This document shows positions 51,437-64,000 of a stretch of 64,000 nt of DNA, one piece after another. A program made the position numbers and the translations under genes. The stretch's first letter is position 1, and each line of letters opens with the position of its first letter. Under the pieces are notes generated by a model. It was not told the origin of the DNA, did no database searches, and saw only the letters and a program-made list of their open reading frames with translations. The stretch is from Varroa destructor (lineage: Eukaryota > Arthropoda > Arachnida > Mesostigmata > Varroidae): contig NW_019211456.1 of assembly GCF_002443255.2 (NCBI RefSeq), forward strand, positions 47,242,486 through 47,306,485, read 5' to 3'.

Positions 51437-54400
51437 CCTCATTTCTAAGTTAATTTATTTCACCATTTCATTCTGACGCTCGGATTCGTGTATGCTGAAC
51501 GCAATGAATTCTATTTAGTCATTCATCATTTTCTACGATCAAATCAAGAATTCCCTAATTTAACCATGTGATACCAAACATCAATGTAACGTGTAACTGA
51601 AGCACGAATAAATTCGAAACGGCATTGAAGACACCAAGTCGTACACCCTGACTCTTGAAATGTATTTGTACGTGAGAAAAAGACACCATCAACATTTCTG
51701 CCCTGTGCTGCCTAAATCTTCCTTTAGGCATAGTAGATCTGTCTTAGCGTTTTTGAGCCGTTGTAAATGTTAAAGATTTGCGATTATTTGAAGCCCAATG
51801 ACTCTACCAATGCTTATGTACATATATATGTACTTATATATATATGTAGGTTGTAGAGTTGTCATACTTATCTTAAAACGCATGTATATAATTTTTAAGT
51901 CAATATTTATATGTCGTTCAGAGCAGCAAGGGTCTTATCGCAAGTATCAATGAAATCGACTAGTGTGTGTATCAAAACCTGTGTTCGTCTTTCTTGTAGG
52001 CAGTGCATGATAAGTAATCGTATGCTAGCGTTAACCGTCGGATTCTGTTTGAGTCAGTGCTTCACAAGTAACTAAAGTCGCCCAAAATACAAAAGATCTA
52101 AGGATCGTTCAAAAGTAACAGTGATTATTCTGTTATTGTCGTAGCCCAAAAACATACTTCATTAGTCGCCATCTCTGCAAATGCAATAAAGTGTGTTCCG
52201 GACGAACAGAGGTAATTTTTGACGGAACAAACGTGCATTCTCCTATATTAAGATTGCAGATTCATTATGACGCAGCCAGAAGATTTGTTTCGAGGGACTG
52301 CTTAATCTTTTCACATCATACGAACCCCCACCCAGGTTACAAGCATCCTTGATTACTCAAAGTCGACAGTCGACATCGTTGCCGGTCCTGCAAAGAATAC
52401 GAAGACTTTTATGAGGCAAAGCTAGATCTACAATATAAATTCAAATTCAGAAGGCTTGAAAAACCGGTAAAAGAGTAATAAGCAATTTCTGATGATTTTG
52501 AAACTGTGACGCAGATATTGGCGGTTCCTTATGGAGCAACGTACTTATCCGTGATCAGGTCATCTACATAAGGCATATGGACTAGCTTTTTTTTAAACTT
52601 TTAGCAGCTCTCTACACTATTTTTACTCTGAAATGTCCAGGACATTTGACTTACTGCTTCGCGTGTAACACATTTGAATGATACTCAGCGTACTAATTTA
52701 TTTCACTTATAATTTCTATTAAAAATCTTTACGAACTAAGAAATAAATATTCGATAATGATTCGCCCCTTATAATTACACCCGTAATCGAACCGACTAGT
52801 TAGACAGACAGTTCTAATGAAGGCGTCTCTGTCCACAAATGCAAAAAGATGCAATAAAAGGTTCGTCTTACTTTGAATATAACTTAAGTAACAGCTATTG
52901 TACCCTAACTTATTCCGGACACTTCGTAATAGTCCTCTTTTGTTCTCCGTTTAAAAATTAAGTCTTAAAGGGCTACGACGCAGTTTATAGATAAGTGCGC
53001 TGTCATCTCGCTGAAACATAGAATTCCGAGGGAAAACAGTCTCGAGAAACTATGTTATGACAAGATCAAACTTGCATGTCCTTCAACATAGGTTGTCCAA
53101 TCGGCGTACCTAAAAGGTAAGTGCCTATTATTATTAAATTGGCAAGGCAATTTTCATATGACATGTAGGTTGTTATCCAGATCCGACAAGTGGTCTTGGC
53201 CACCTATTGTTCAATCGTACTGACTCATACTTCGACTTCTAGGGTAGAACTTGTAATAGTTCGTCATTTTTTCTCTTCACAAAGGGCGTTGGATAAATGC
53301 GGTAGTATATGCAACATAGGGGTACACACGCAGATATACGTTCTTCTTCAAGGCTCCTCTTTGATAATGAACTATGTCAAGAATTGCGAATTTTCGAATT
53401 TAATCGAGACGGGCTTTTGTCCTATGGTGATGCCGAATACAAATGCAGAAGGGTATTTGTATCGGCTTGCCTACATCACGGACTACGCTGCCCGTTACCG
53501 TTCACTGAAGCTATTTGTACCTACTTCGATAGAACGATACAGCAATATGTAGTACATTTGACGCTACACAATTAGGACAATGGCCATATTACTCCGGAAC
53601 CAAAGAACAAAAGTTTCAACCACAGCGTAGAATTGAGCGTAGAGTGAAGTTACTACTAGGAACATCCCCTTCGACTAGATTCAGATCTTTGTTTGTTAGC
53701 TAAGTTAACTAAGGCTGCGAGACCATTTTAAGCAAATATCTTTTGTATAGATAACATGTTTATACTAATTGCTTACGACTGAGATATTTATACTCAGTAT
53801 TAATGATTGTCTTGTGACATCGAAATGAGCGACATGTAGAAATGAGCAATTGGACTGACATTGCCGAAACTTCACACGAAAGACTACACGAAAGTTGACT
53901 CATTCATGTTGCTTCTATGCGCCCTTGATCTGCGTAGCGAACAGAGTTTCATTATCCCTGATATTCTTAAGACCGCAGCACAATCACCTCGGGGTTTGGT
54001 ATCCACGAAGGCTGCTTTTCAAACAACTCTATATAATACACGATGCATAGGTCGCTTATACTGGCAGATCTCACACGCAGAACGATAAATGTAGTTGCGC
54101 AGTTATGTTTCTCAGGCTGTACAAACGTACCGACGTCCCAGAGATCAACGATGCCACACAATGGAACTTTCGTTGTTGAGTAAAGTGAAATCCATTTTAA
54201 CAAACTTCCACCTCATTGAATTGTCAGGACAATGTCCGAGCTTACTACGGTATTGCTTATTACCGAGTAATCAGCGACATGTAATTATTATTACTGTTAT
54301 TTTTTGCCTCGTCATTCGTTTACGAGAAAAGGAACACTTGAAATAGTCTCGTCATTTTCCTTGCTCTATGGCTTCGAGAAACACTAATAATAACATTGAA

Positions 54401-55673
54401 AAAAGTGCTTATTCCTATGTGCGTCGTACACATCTCAACTAGAAGAGTCCCAGAAAACAGCTTTCAACCATCAGATTTTTAATCGAAGTAGGCAAAAATG
54501 AAGACACCAGCTGCGAAGTAGAAGGTCTGCACTGACGAATGTAATTTCAGTGGGGTTATAAGCATTGCATTGCAACTAACACTATTACAACAATGAATTG
54601 TATGACACCTCTGAGTGTCGGAGTGATATACGCAAGCTTGCACTACCCTGAAATGAAGTCTTTTCTACATATCAGGGACGAGAACATGTACCCTTCTCAC
54701 TTCTTCAGACGATAATACTTACCGGACGGTAAATGCACCGTTCTAAATCTCGCATGTAAGTCTCGATAGACGAACTGGTCGTGTAGTTTAATGACAATAT
54801 CGAATCTCTCGAATTATGATTATTTCAATTTGACTCTGGGTTGCAACCGCACAATAACGCGAATCAAGGTGGTTTTCGTTTCACTGGCAGGACAAGTAGA
54901 TATCAATTGTTCTCCTGTTAAACAGAGGCCGTGTACCCAGTCCTATTCTCAGTTTTCAGAATAATATCTTTAGTTCTGCTTGGAAATAGTCATGACTGAA
55001 AAAGATTGTCAGTATGGAAAGTTCTTTAGAACAAAATGCTGGCGGCCATTAAGGTTTAGCTTTTTCAAAATTTGCTTCCTACACGTTTATTTATACACAC
55101 ATTATAATAATCTACGAAAAATATATGTAAGTATATCGTCTTTTACTTTTCCGTTTTTCATTCACATTATTAACGTCTGTTATATCATAAATATTTGTTC
55201 GTGCCTAACGAGCCTGCAAAAAATTAGTACTAAGAAAACGAAACCATCATTGAGACCTAAATTGTTGGTATCATACTTTAAGAATAAGAGATGCTACCTC
55301 TACTTATGATCTCTAGTTTTTATGATTATGAACAGGGGAGGTCTCATTATTTAGCCTGCGTAAGTTTTGCGACGCCCTTCGTGAAGGTACAAAGAAACGA
55401 GTATGTATTAATATTTTTCCAAGTTTTTAAGTTTTCCTGCATAAGTCCGTGTTTTAATTGAATCCAATCAGTCAAATATCAAGTACATTTTTGTCGAACC
55501 AAATAAGAAAACTAGTATATGATTACAACTAAATATTGACAATTAGGAACGCAAAAGCAAAAAACGAAAGTACGACTAATGTTCCAATTGTCTTTGCTAG
55601 CTGATGCATGCAGGGCTTACGGAGGATCGCCGCAAGGAAAGGTCGTGGTCACTGAGTCTTCTACAATTTTCAG
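51437..55673. other. Intergenic DNA
   Basis: AT-rich. It contains copy B of the dispersed repeat (52354-52420), related AAATGCA...GATGCAATAAA stretches (about 52172-52190 and 52838-52860), a strong but unattached donor (AAAAG then GTAAGTGCC, GT at about 53118), and overlapping open frames at 53190-53575 that I cannot assign. Confidence 0.35.
52354..52420 (+). repeat. Dispersed repeat, copy B
   Basis: Partner of 23440-23522: TACTCAAAGTCGACAGTCGA, then 27 nt, then GAAGACTTTTATGAGGCAAA. It is 16 nt shorter in the middle than copy A. Confidence 0.5.
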
Positions 55674-55675
55674 GC

Positions 55676-56084
55676 ATGGAACAGTCGCGCAGCAAGACAA
55701 AAAAAACTGTAAGTTCTTAATCGATTTGCGGTTATTCGATTTTGTGTAATTCGTGATACATAGAAAATAGTTTGTTCTAGCCACACAATCGTCTGGTATC
55801 TCGCTCGTATCATAGTTTGGGTCAGTCAGTCACTCTGCGCACCCATGTCTATATTCCTACATGTTCGCCAGTTATTGGTGAGCCGCAAATAGCTTCACAA
55901 GGGGATCCGTATGTGGAAGGAGGATCGTTAATCATCAACACACAAGCGTCAACATCACCGATATCATAGACTTCACTGTTGTACCTTGTGCCCTTGGTTT
56001 TCCAAGTGAAAGCGCGTATGGTGGCGAGGGCTGTTTCGCCCAAGGCAATGGCAGCTCCGGCGCGGCCGCATGCTTTTCGCGCGC

Positions 56085-56140
<56 letters not shown>

Positions 56141-56511
56141 TGCAGTGTTTAGAGGACGCTGTGGCTTGCCTTATAATAGCTGCTCTTGCACCCGTCAGCT
56201 CCCCATCTTAACGCAGTTTTAAACTCAAAACAAAGGAAACCACCGCCGCAGAGTCGGCGCACGCACGATGAACGTGTAGAAAGGACTTCCAGTTCGTTCC
56301 AGCAACCGGAGATTTGCTTGTGTGATACCTTAGAAAATTTGCTCATGAGCAGATAACGTTCCCTATTATCGCCTGATGAAGTTCCTAAAAGCAGGTTGTG
56401 AAGGAGAACAAACGTATACCTACAAAGAGAAAGAATCCAAAGACGACGACCATTTTGTATGACTTGAGAATTGGTATCGCATTGGAATCGTCTGTGTTGA
56501 GTGTCATAGAG
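55676..56511 (+). CDS. Candidate first two coding exons of an unrecognised basic protein
   Basis: A 35-nt exon (55674-55708) has a good acceptor (ACAATTTTCAG) and a perfect donor (GTAAGT) and encodes MEQSRSKTKKT. The next exon, 56395-56511, has acceptor CCTAAAAGCAG and donor GAG-GTAAAC. It encodes 39 residues, KENKRIPTKRKNPKTTT then ILYDLRIGIALESSVLSVIE. Both junctions are phase 0, and the result is a Lys/Arg-rich, nuclear-type N-terminus. A possible last exon, also phase 0, lies at 59255-59368. The intron between the first two exons contains a pure AT microsatellite. I do not recognise the protein, and the model rests on splice signals alone. Confidence 0.3.
55849..56080 (-). other. GC-rich open minus-strand stretch, unrecognised
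   Basis: A minus-strand frame runs open from the AT repeat to TAG at 55849 and reads CGRAGAAIALGETALATIR, then GDVDACVLMINDPPSTYGSP. The composition is protein-like and the local GC is well above the flanks. There is no known domain. It sits in the proposed intron of the opposite-strand candidate gene, so both cannot be taken as certain. Confidence 0.2.
56087..56137. repeat. AT dinucleotide microsatellite
   Basis: About 25 uninterrupted AT units directly after a short GC-rich stretch. Confidence 0.95.
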
Positions 56512-58397
56512 GTAAACATCAGTTATAGTGGTAGCCGCTTGTGTTTTGGAAAAAGTCGATCGAAATCAAGACCAGACATTGAAATCTCGCGGGCGTACCT
56601 ATAGCGTGTTTGAAAATAGTCTACTATTGTTGTTGGAGTTTCAAACTCAGCTATCTGGTGAGTTTGTTAGCAATACCTATAACCTAAGTGACATCAGAGG
56701 ATAAAATTAAAGAAACTCCTCGTAACGACTTCACTTTCGATAGGCGTGTACGGTAAACATATGCACTTTTGGTGACTTTGTCCTTTAAAATTCAAATAGT
56801 TCATCTGTGATAATTGGAATATTTGGAAAATAGTCAAAGACGGTTTTCCTTTTACTAGAGTATCAAACACACATTTAAAAGTGAACTACGCTCAATTCTA
56901 TTCGGTTGCCATGTTTTGGCTAGTACATGTTTCGACTTCAAAAGACTATTCCTTCATCCATTCATCCTTCATCACGAATAAAAGCCTGGCTTTTGAAGCC
57001 TTATCAAAAAAACGATTGTTGTCGGCTTTCTGATATTAATTAGCCTTAAAAAATTAAATTGACTCAACTGTACGTAACGAGCTTGCATTACCATGTCGAT
57101 GTTCTTCTAATATTCTTGATCGAAAAGAGAAGATTTATAATATTATTTCTCTTTCATTTTCAATTATGTTATAGTGCTGATTTTAGTAGACATTGTTAAC
57201 AGGTATTGTTGTGATCTTTTTTTCAATGAATTTTCATTTTTGCGTCACTCCTATAGAAAAGGGCTTCCATAAATGTGCAGCCTGAGATGAGGTTCAACGT
57301 AATTATTAATATCAAAAAGGTTATGGATGATTTCACACATCGATGTATGCAGATTATATGTTTGTTGTGCGGAACTGTGTAGACCCGTAGGCTCTATACG
57401 TCTACTAGAACCACAAAGATTAGTAGACACGGACGGCCTCCTCGTCGAACGTTAGCCACAACTTTAACTGTTTTATACTACAGTGAACTTCTGTGACAGG
57501 AGAAAGCATCAGGCTGAACTGACGGTCAACGCACAGCTACAAACCCATAGAGTTTTTAACATGGCCGTCATTTCAAATTCTACATTCAAAAAAACTTTTC
57601 AAAAAATTACAATAATGTAAACTTTTCTACTTGTGGAAAAAATGTTGGGGTCAATTTAAACGTGAATGGGCACAAAGTAAGTCAGTTTTTGGTCACTAGT
57701 TTCCGGATCAATTAAAGAGAACCGGGTTGAGTGACAATGCACGATCGCGACATATTCGTGTCGAATCCGTATTATTTTATTTAGTTACATGACTTTTGTA
57801 AGGAATACAATTCTGATGAAGCTACCATGTCAGTTATTATCTATAGCAAGTATAATTACATACCCTCTCTGAGAAACATACGTTTTAGTTGGACGAATGA
57901 AAGGGGCGAAAATTTCCATTGGACAGACCAGCTTACAAAGCTAGATCTAGCATAAAAATCTATTTTATATTCCTGTACAATAGCTTTATGTAACCCGATC
58001 GACCTGACCTCGAGAAATAATTTAAGGTTGGCGTTTCGTAGAACGTTGAATAGCCCAATACCTCTTGAAAAGCCAGCTTACATTTAGGACGCCGATAATT
58101 TTCCATAACAGGCAGCTGATAGAAAGTTCTCTATTTGTCAGAGCTATAATTCGCATGTGCGTATGCCGTACGTAAATCACGAGACTTCTTAGCATACGGA
58201 AACGTGTTACTGTTCGCATGGCCAGGGCGAAGCGGTCAATGTAAATGTATCAAATATGAAGCTTTTTAATGATATAATAACGAGTTGATATAAACCTTGG
58301 CAGGTCATAAGGTGACTCCAGGTAAGCATGCTTTACCTCTGCTAATATGCATATTGGGCATTTATGATTTTCTTTAAGTGGAGTAAACAATTCAATT

Positions 58398-58514
<117 letters not shown>

Positions 58515-58716
58515 AATTCTTGCCGCAATAAATCGGACCCTTCTGCCGCCGTACGTTGCGGCCCTACACTGTCGTTCGATAGTGTTCTAAATAGAAAAAC
58601 GATCACTGTATTTAATTGAAATAATCTTGTGTGCTATGGACGTCTCGTCGATGATCGTGTGACAAGCTTCCACTGATTGGTAAATTTAATGAAACGAAAA
58701 ATACCAGTAAGCCATT

Positions 58717-58757
58717 CTAGGCAGTTCAAAGTTTCCTTTAAACTTCGAACTACCTAG
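58717..58757. repeat. 18-bp inverted repeat, 5-nt loop
   Basis: The left arm, CTAGGCAGTTCAAAGTTT, pairs with the right arm, AAACTTCGAACTACCTAG, with two mismatches around CCTTT. A compact hairpin of 41 nt with nothing similar in the flanks. Confidence 0.8.
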
Positions 58758-59254
58758 TCGACAGTAGATTCTGACCGGTGTGCGTTGAAAAACACCTAAC
58801 CGCATTTTAAATCTCATTGCTTTTTACAGATTGGGACACACTGATACACTAGTAAAATTCACAACACCGTCCCGCATGGAGGTGCTGATCATTCAATGAG
58901 CGATTTGCATAATGCTTAAAATGTCAGAACTATGAATAAATACATTTAAAAATCTACCAGCAACACTTCTACTCCTTTCGTCACGCAGTATCATCGTTGG
59001 CTTAAGTAAGTTTTCATAGCATTTCTGTCGGGAGGCCTTTAGCGCAGCATAGATACAATAAGATCGTAGCAAACACTGCCATTTTAACATGTGTCGACAG
59101 AAAGCTCCTACAGAAACGCTGGCACCAGTAAACGTAGGCTGAGTTGGCGTTTCGCTTCTCTAGCGCAATACAATGTCGTCTAGAGTTCCCCATTCCCCTT
59201 CTGCACAACGCGAGCTTGTAACATTGATATATGATGCGATGTGGTCTCTATCAG

Positions 59255-59368
59255 AAAAAGCAAGTGTCTTTGTCTCTCAAACCTCCACTTGGTGGTGATG
59301 AAAGAAAACTTTGGGCTGACGCAACGGCGCGCTATCTTCTTCCATCTCTTTCCGCCTCTTGCGATTAA
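59255..59368 (+). CDS. Candidate terminal exon
   Basis: After acceptor GGTCTCTATCAG (ending 59254), a phase-0 frame reads KKQVSLSLKPPLGGDERKLW then ADATARYLLPSLSASCD and stops at TAA 59366-59368. It could close the candidate gene beginning at 55676. No family was recognised, and a different frame is also open here. Confidence 0.2.
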   Translation, partial: KKQVSLSLKPPLGGDERKLWADATARYLLPSLSASCD

Positions 59369-59539
59369 TACAGGTAATATATTCTACACTCAAACTCTAA
59401 GTAAGTTCATTGGCGTACGTCCGCGTCTAACTACTAAGACGAGTAACAAAACTCCATTTAGCTTTGTTCTGGTTCATGGAATAGCAGTACACTGGTACTT
59501 GAATGTACTCGTTGTAAGGCGCCATCTATAATGCAACGC

Positions 59540-60040
59540 TACACTTTGGCTTAAGCTACAAAAAAGTTGTTGGCCACTCTTAGCTGGTGGCGATAGGTAG
59601 CCTCCAAGTTGACCGCGCCTCCTCATCGGCGCCGTCAGACGTCACAGTCGTTAGCCGACCGCTTTTTGTCGTGCTTCCTCGGGGCAGCGCCTTATCTCTC
59701 TTGCGGCTGCATTTTCGAATCAAATGATAAAGAGACGTCGACAGCCATCTTACGTGGGATATCAGCCGGCTGGTAATCTTCTCGTGCTCCTCTTCGTATG
59801 ATTTTGGCCGGCCATCTTATCAGTGCCTGTGGCGATTTAGGTCCTAGAAAAAGCCTTCGATCTTTCCCTTGCCGGGACTCGAATTCACCCTTCTCAACAA
59901 GTCACGTGTATAAGGAGCAGGGTATCTTTGGTACAGCTGCTACGCGAGGCAGCAGGTTGGCCCTACAGGAACTGTGCAAGATGGGGAGGGATGACCTGTA
60001 TATCTCGTGTTTTCTTCTTCCGAGTATAGGCGGACCCTGA
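59540..60040. promoter_or_regulatory. GC-rich promoter-like block
   Basis: Composition is clearly above the flanks, with many CpGs and a CRE-like AGACGTCA (about 59638-59645). An 80-codon plus frame (59798-60040) has no recognisable domain. It could be a transcription start region. Confidence 0.25.
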
Positions 60041-62604
60041 AAATTTGCCTATTGTTGACCTCTCAAACTGACCGATCAGCAAAACTCCTAACAAACCTCG
60101 TGTAAAGGCGTGCTGCAGGTATCGGCCCAATTAAATATACCAGCATAGATCCTAAACATGTAATGGGAATAGCTATATATTTAAGATATAGCAATTCAAA
60201 CAATTCTATAACCCCAAACCCTCTTATACTTTTATAAACACAAAACATAGTAAATAATAATTTTGATACGAGTCTTTACCGGAAACTTGTAGAGTCGCAT
60301 CAATGTTGTTTAAGCAGACAGCTAGCTAACCGCTAGCTGATACAAGTATTATTGCATTTTTCAAATCTTAACAATTCTATGTTGGATTCAAGACCTAACA
60401 CGCCGTCGTCGTTCTAAGCATACGCATCTAAAGCATCACGGGTTATAACTAAGCCGTAAACGATCTTTAGAAACGAAGGTCTTATAAATGATCTGTTACA
60501 GTTCGATAATGCGGAGTAAACAAACAGACGAGCGTACGTGAGCGAAGTTCTATCGATCGTCTACATTCATTTACGTCTGCACAAACGTCATTCTTCCAAA
60601 GCAATGATGTCGAACAAGCTAAGAACGTATTTTTCAACACAGAATTCAGACATAGCAGAATACGATGTACGGGTAGGATAATTCGGTATGGCCTCTCCTA
60701 GACAGGATTGTCCTGAGGAATTCAGCGCAAGGTAACCTCTTGAGTCCAACATATTAACGTTATTAATAATAAACACAGTGGGTTAGAGGTTTGTGAAATT
60801 AGTAGAAGGTGGCCATTGCCTTTTTGTCGCAAAGGTGCATCGATTGCGGACTTAGCATTTTCTAGCTTTTCCTAAGAGAATTCTACAAAGGTCTGTGCGT
60901 ATATAGGGTGTCTAGCTTGCAAAGGCTACGATTAATTAGAATACGCTGGCGGGACAGTTTCGGTCAAAAACGTAACGGTAATATTCGTGCCGGGCGTCGT
61001 TCCATTTCCAGAAAAATCCGAAAGCGAACAGGTGTTTATCATAACAGCGCTCATTCCTAGAGACTCTTGGAATACACTGACAGAGATAGAGGATAACGTG
61101 AACGTTTTATGAATTATTTTATCCGATCTATCAAAGATTGTTGACAGGCTGCAAAATAGAGCGCATTAAAGTGGCTTTCAAGAAAGAAGAAGCTTCCTTT
61201 TTAAGGTACGAGTAAGAGCAATGAAAATCAACAAAACCTTTTACGTTAGTCGATGTCTTTTGCGTGAAGCCTGGAACTCTACTTGTGTGATATATTTTTG
61301 TTTCCGAGAGGAAAGGCTTTTTAAAGTAATAAGTACGTTGCCATTTCTAGAAGTGCGTTCATTGTACGGCCCATCCGATCAGTAGTGGGGCATGTTTTAA
61401 TGTAGCAGTTTTACAGAATATCACTTTGGTATTATTAAGTAAGGCAGCTGTGCGGCGACAGGGAGTATTAAGAGCGTAATAATAAGGGTGAGACTAGTGA
61501 GTCAGCCGATCTTAAGCTTTCGTAGAGGTTGTAGATAGAACGCTTAATGACCACAAAGAGATAGCAACATGAACACACACATCGAGCGCCAAGCATACTT
61601 TTCGCTGCTATAACGTTCAGTTAATGTCAGCACGATAAGGTAGAGAAGACGTTATATTTTGTGCGTGTTTTGATCTAACCATGTGCTACTATCGTTCAAT
61701 TGTAGAAAATCACTAAATAAGCCGGAGGTTGTTCTAAGTTCTTTTTCTAGGTACAGCGCCGTAGCATCTGAAAGCGCTTCAACATATTTCGGTCCCAGTC
61801 CTTACGTGGTCCCCACCGTCCGCGCTACATTGACGTTGAATACCTTACGCTACCTTAAAAGCTATTCGGCATGTCAAGACATCTCCAGATCGCAGATATA
61901 TGTGTCGATTATGCTCCCCTTGTGAGTTTCGAAGCAGTGCTGCAAGGTGACTCCGAAGACCTGTTTACACCATAGCATAATAGCTGACTAGCATTTCAAA
62001 AACGCGCTTACACACAAAGACACACCTACACACGTACAGTCACACAGAAAGACGCACAGCGATAAGTTGCAAGTTGTATCTGACGTCAATACTCACTGTA
62101 AAAACAGCACTTACATACCTCACGCTGTCGCTTCAAGGATCGGAGACTGGTATTCGCGCAGATTCATTTAATCTTCTTCATACTTCAGAAAAAAGTAACT
62201 TGAGAAAAGGTCCAGAAAGATGTTTTTCAACACCAACAATCGTCTCGACTCTCTTGTAGTCAATTTCTAAAGTAACGTTGTAAATACAACGTTCTTGATA
62301 TCGTATCTATTATTTCGCGTTCAATTTATTATTCGGTCCTGTTGAAACGTTCACTCTGCCAGTTAGTGGCCCCATATAATTACAAGTAAGTTAATTCAAA
62401 ATTTTCTCGTCATCGACTGCGATTACGTTCTGTTAATTAAACATCTTTAGCCGTTCTACGATTGTGGGATGAACCAAATTTTAAATTCGGTTGAAGTCGA
62501 TCAAAGCAGTGTTCAATAATAGTCCACAAAATAAGTAGAAAATTCAATATAGTAGCATTGCTGCTAGGCAATTGTCTAGTCTACCGCTAACCATGACGGC
62601 GACA
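60041..62604. other. Intergenic DNA
   Basis: No gene that I can support. A CACA-rich degenerate stretch lies at about 62010-62060. Confidence 0.4.
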
Positions 62605-62620
62605 GGCGCCACCTAGCGGC
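62605..62620 (-). promoter_or_regulatory. CTCF-like binding motif
   Basis: On the minus strand the sequence reads GCCGCTAGGTGGCGCC, agreeing at 13 of 14 positions with the CTCF core CCASYAGRKGGCRS by eye. CTCF is present in arthropods. Weaker relatives occur at about 59523-59533, 43297-43311, 16939-16952 and 14818-14834. Confidence 0.4.
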
Positions 62621-64000
62621 TTATATCTTTAGCTTACTGTCTCAATGTTCTGGTTGTGTTTTTATTGTCGGCAAAACGAATGTATTTTTATTTTGTGGTG
62701 TTATTACCGTGATGATTTCTGTCACTGTTATTGTCGTTACACTTGTTTTGTTATGGTTGTTAGCATTGGGCGCGCCTTAGCCGCTACCATTCAAGGTTTA
62801 CGCCGTATTTGATGTTCATAAAGAATCGCCGGCAACTGCTGCAGCTTCACATAAACGCTATGGGCAGTATAAAGGAAACTTCGCACGTCGTCGAGTGAGC
62901 TCGCTCACTAAATTGGGGCTGTTTTTCTTGAAAAAATGTCCAGCACCTGAAAAACAAGCGAAAGGATAATTAGAAAATAAAAAATTTCGTATATATGATT
63001 ATAATCATCAATATAGGCAAATATACATTATTACTATAATATCATGATATAATTATATTATAGGCATTTTAATGATGTCCTCTATGCGTTCCAATTTTAG
63101 ATTGAACCGTATGTTCAACATGTTTGGATGAGATCCCAGAAAGACGCAGCTTTGTGCTTCATAGGGTGGTTCACAAGCTTCACTGGAACGGATTGCATCA
63201 TTCGCTATATTGGTTCTCAGTTTGGTCCATAGCGATGTGTGTACGATAAATGTTGGCGACAATTCCACTCTAAGGGGATGCGAAAGAACCGATGCTATCG
63301 ATGGATATCTTCTGGCCTACCGTTCGTGAAGTTCTCTGTCATCACTAACAGAAACTTTTTCGATCTCTCGAAGTGGCTACTGATTCAGCTGGACTTCATG
63401 TATGTTGCTATAGTGTGTAGTGCTACCAAAGGAGCTGGTGGGGAGCACAGCGTTTTTGTTTAAATGAGAACTTTATTTTGCCTGCTTCAGGCCCGAGTAA
63501 GTTACCGCGAATATGGCCATTTACGTCTGATGTTTATATGCAAACTGTAGTGTTACATATATACCGCTTACATTGAGTAGTCTGGAGAGGTGACCCCATT
63601 ATAAATACTCAGACAATAACCAATGACTTCTACAGATGTTTTTCTATAATTAGAAAAACTCATTATTATGGCTATAGCCGTCTGGTCTACGTAACAGAAA
63701 TTATCGGCTAGAGACTAAGTAGTACTCAAGTACACCGAAATCATTTTGCAGATTCTTATTTACAGACATGTTACAATCTAGCCTAAATTGATTTGACTTC
63801 ATAGGATACGACTAGACAAACGACGTTCATACGCTGCTGTACGCTATAGTCTGTCAGTCATCTATTCTTCGTGAGTCTGAGATGGCCATTTTATATAAAC
63901 TCGTGCTTTAGTTAGTAGTGTTCTATTAAAATCTCAAAGACTAGCCAGCACCCGCAGAAGCCTTTGTTGTCCATCATCTTACATAAATTCGATAAGCCGC
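62621..64000. other. Right end of window, no recognisable gene
   Basis: GC-richer at 62.6-62.9 kb, then AT-rich. Overlapping open frames at 63053-63268 (-) and 63239-63463 (+) have no domain that I recognise. Confidence 0.4.

Noticed and set aside
51846..51862. let-7-like ATGTAGGTTGTAGAGTTGT
   Set aside because: Seed does not match let-7 and no hairpin surrounds it.
53190..53575. Two overlapping plus-strand frames, one with GLLSYGDAEYKC
   Set aside because: Overlapping frames cannot both be real, and neither shows a domain or a usable splice context.
59014..59208. Minus-strand signal-peptide-like start MAVFATILLYLCCAKG
   Set aside because: Stops after 22 residues and has no usable splice donor before the stop.

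Overview
This is a 64-kb piece of a eukaryotic nuclear genome: AT-rich, gene-poor, genes split by short GT-AG introns, many microsatellites, and one 100-N scaffold gap (37223-37322). An expanded-type ML/NPC2-like secreted protein, a decayed Ty3/Gypsy pol and an S-adenosylmethionine synthetase pair point to an arthropod, most likely a mite or tick relative. The species assignment is inference.

Layout. (1) 1-436: 3' end of UTP6, a ribosome-biogenesis (SSU processome) gene, + strand. (2) 3981-5440: complete four-exon ML/NPC2-like gene. (3) 6060-7080: stop- and frameshift-riddled Ty3/Gypsy protease plus reverse transcriptase. (4) 9948-11677 (-) and 29264-31143 (+): two complete three-exon methionine adenosyltransferase genes transcribed away from each other, with identical intron positions and phases, 17.6 kb apart. 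The spacer has GC-rich, promoter-like blocks (about 18.2-18.4 and 19.25-20.8 kb), a very strong orphan splice donor at 18376, two copies of a SINE-like repeat, and short palindromes and hairpins. (5) 33444-35760: a complete three-exon gene for a small six-cysteine secreted protein of no family I recognise, with a poly(A) signal. (6) 40.9-42.9 kb: signal-peptide-like and NRF-domain-like exons, tentatively a nose-resistant-to-fluoxetine (nrf-6) type gene or its remains. (7) 51.2 kb and 55.7-59.4 kb: exon-like islands that I could only partly assemble. The rest is AT-rich non-coding DNA.

The strongest points are the diverged MAT pair, a 69-codon in-frame open extension directly after the TAG stop of MAT copy 2 (possible stop-codon readthrough), and the unrecognised secreted gene at 33.4-35.8 kb. 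MAT makes S-adenosylmethionine, UTP6 acts in 18S rRNA maturation, and the ML protein probably carries lipid outside the cell. Nothing links these genes into one pathway. All exon joins were read by eye from splice consensus and phase, with no transcript support.
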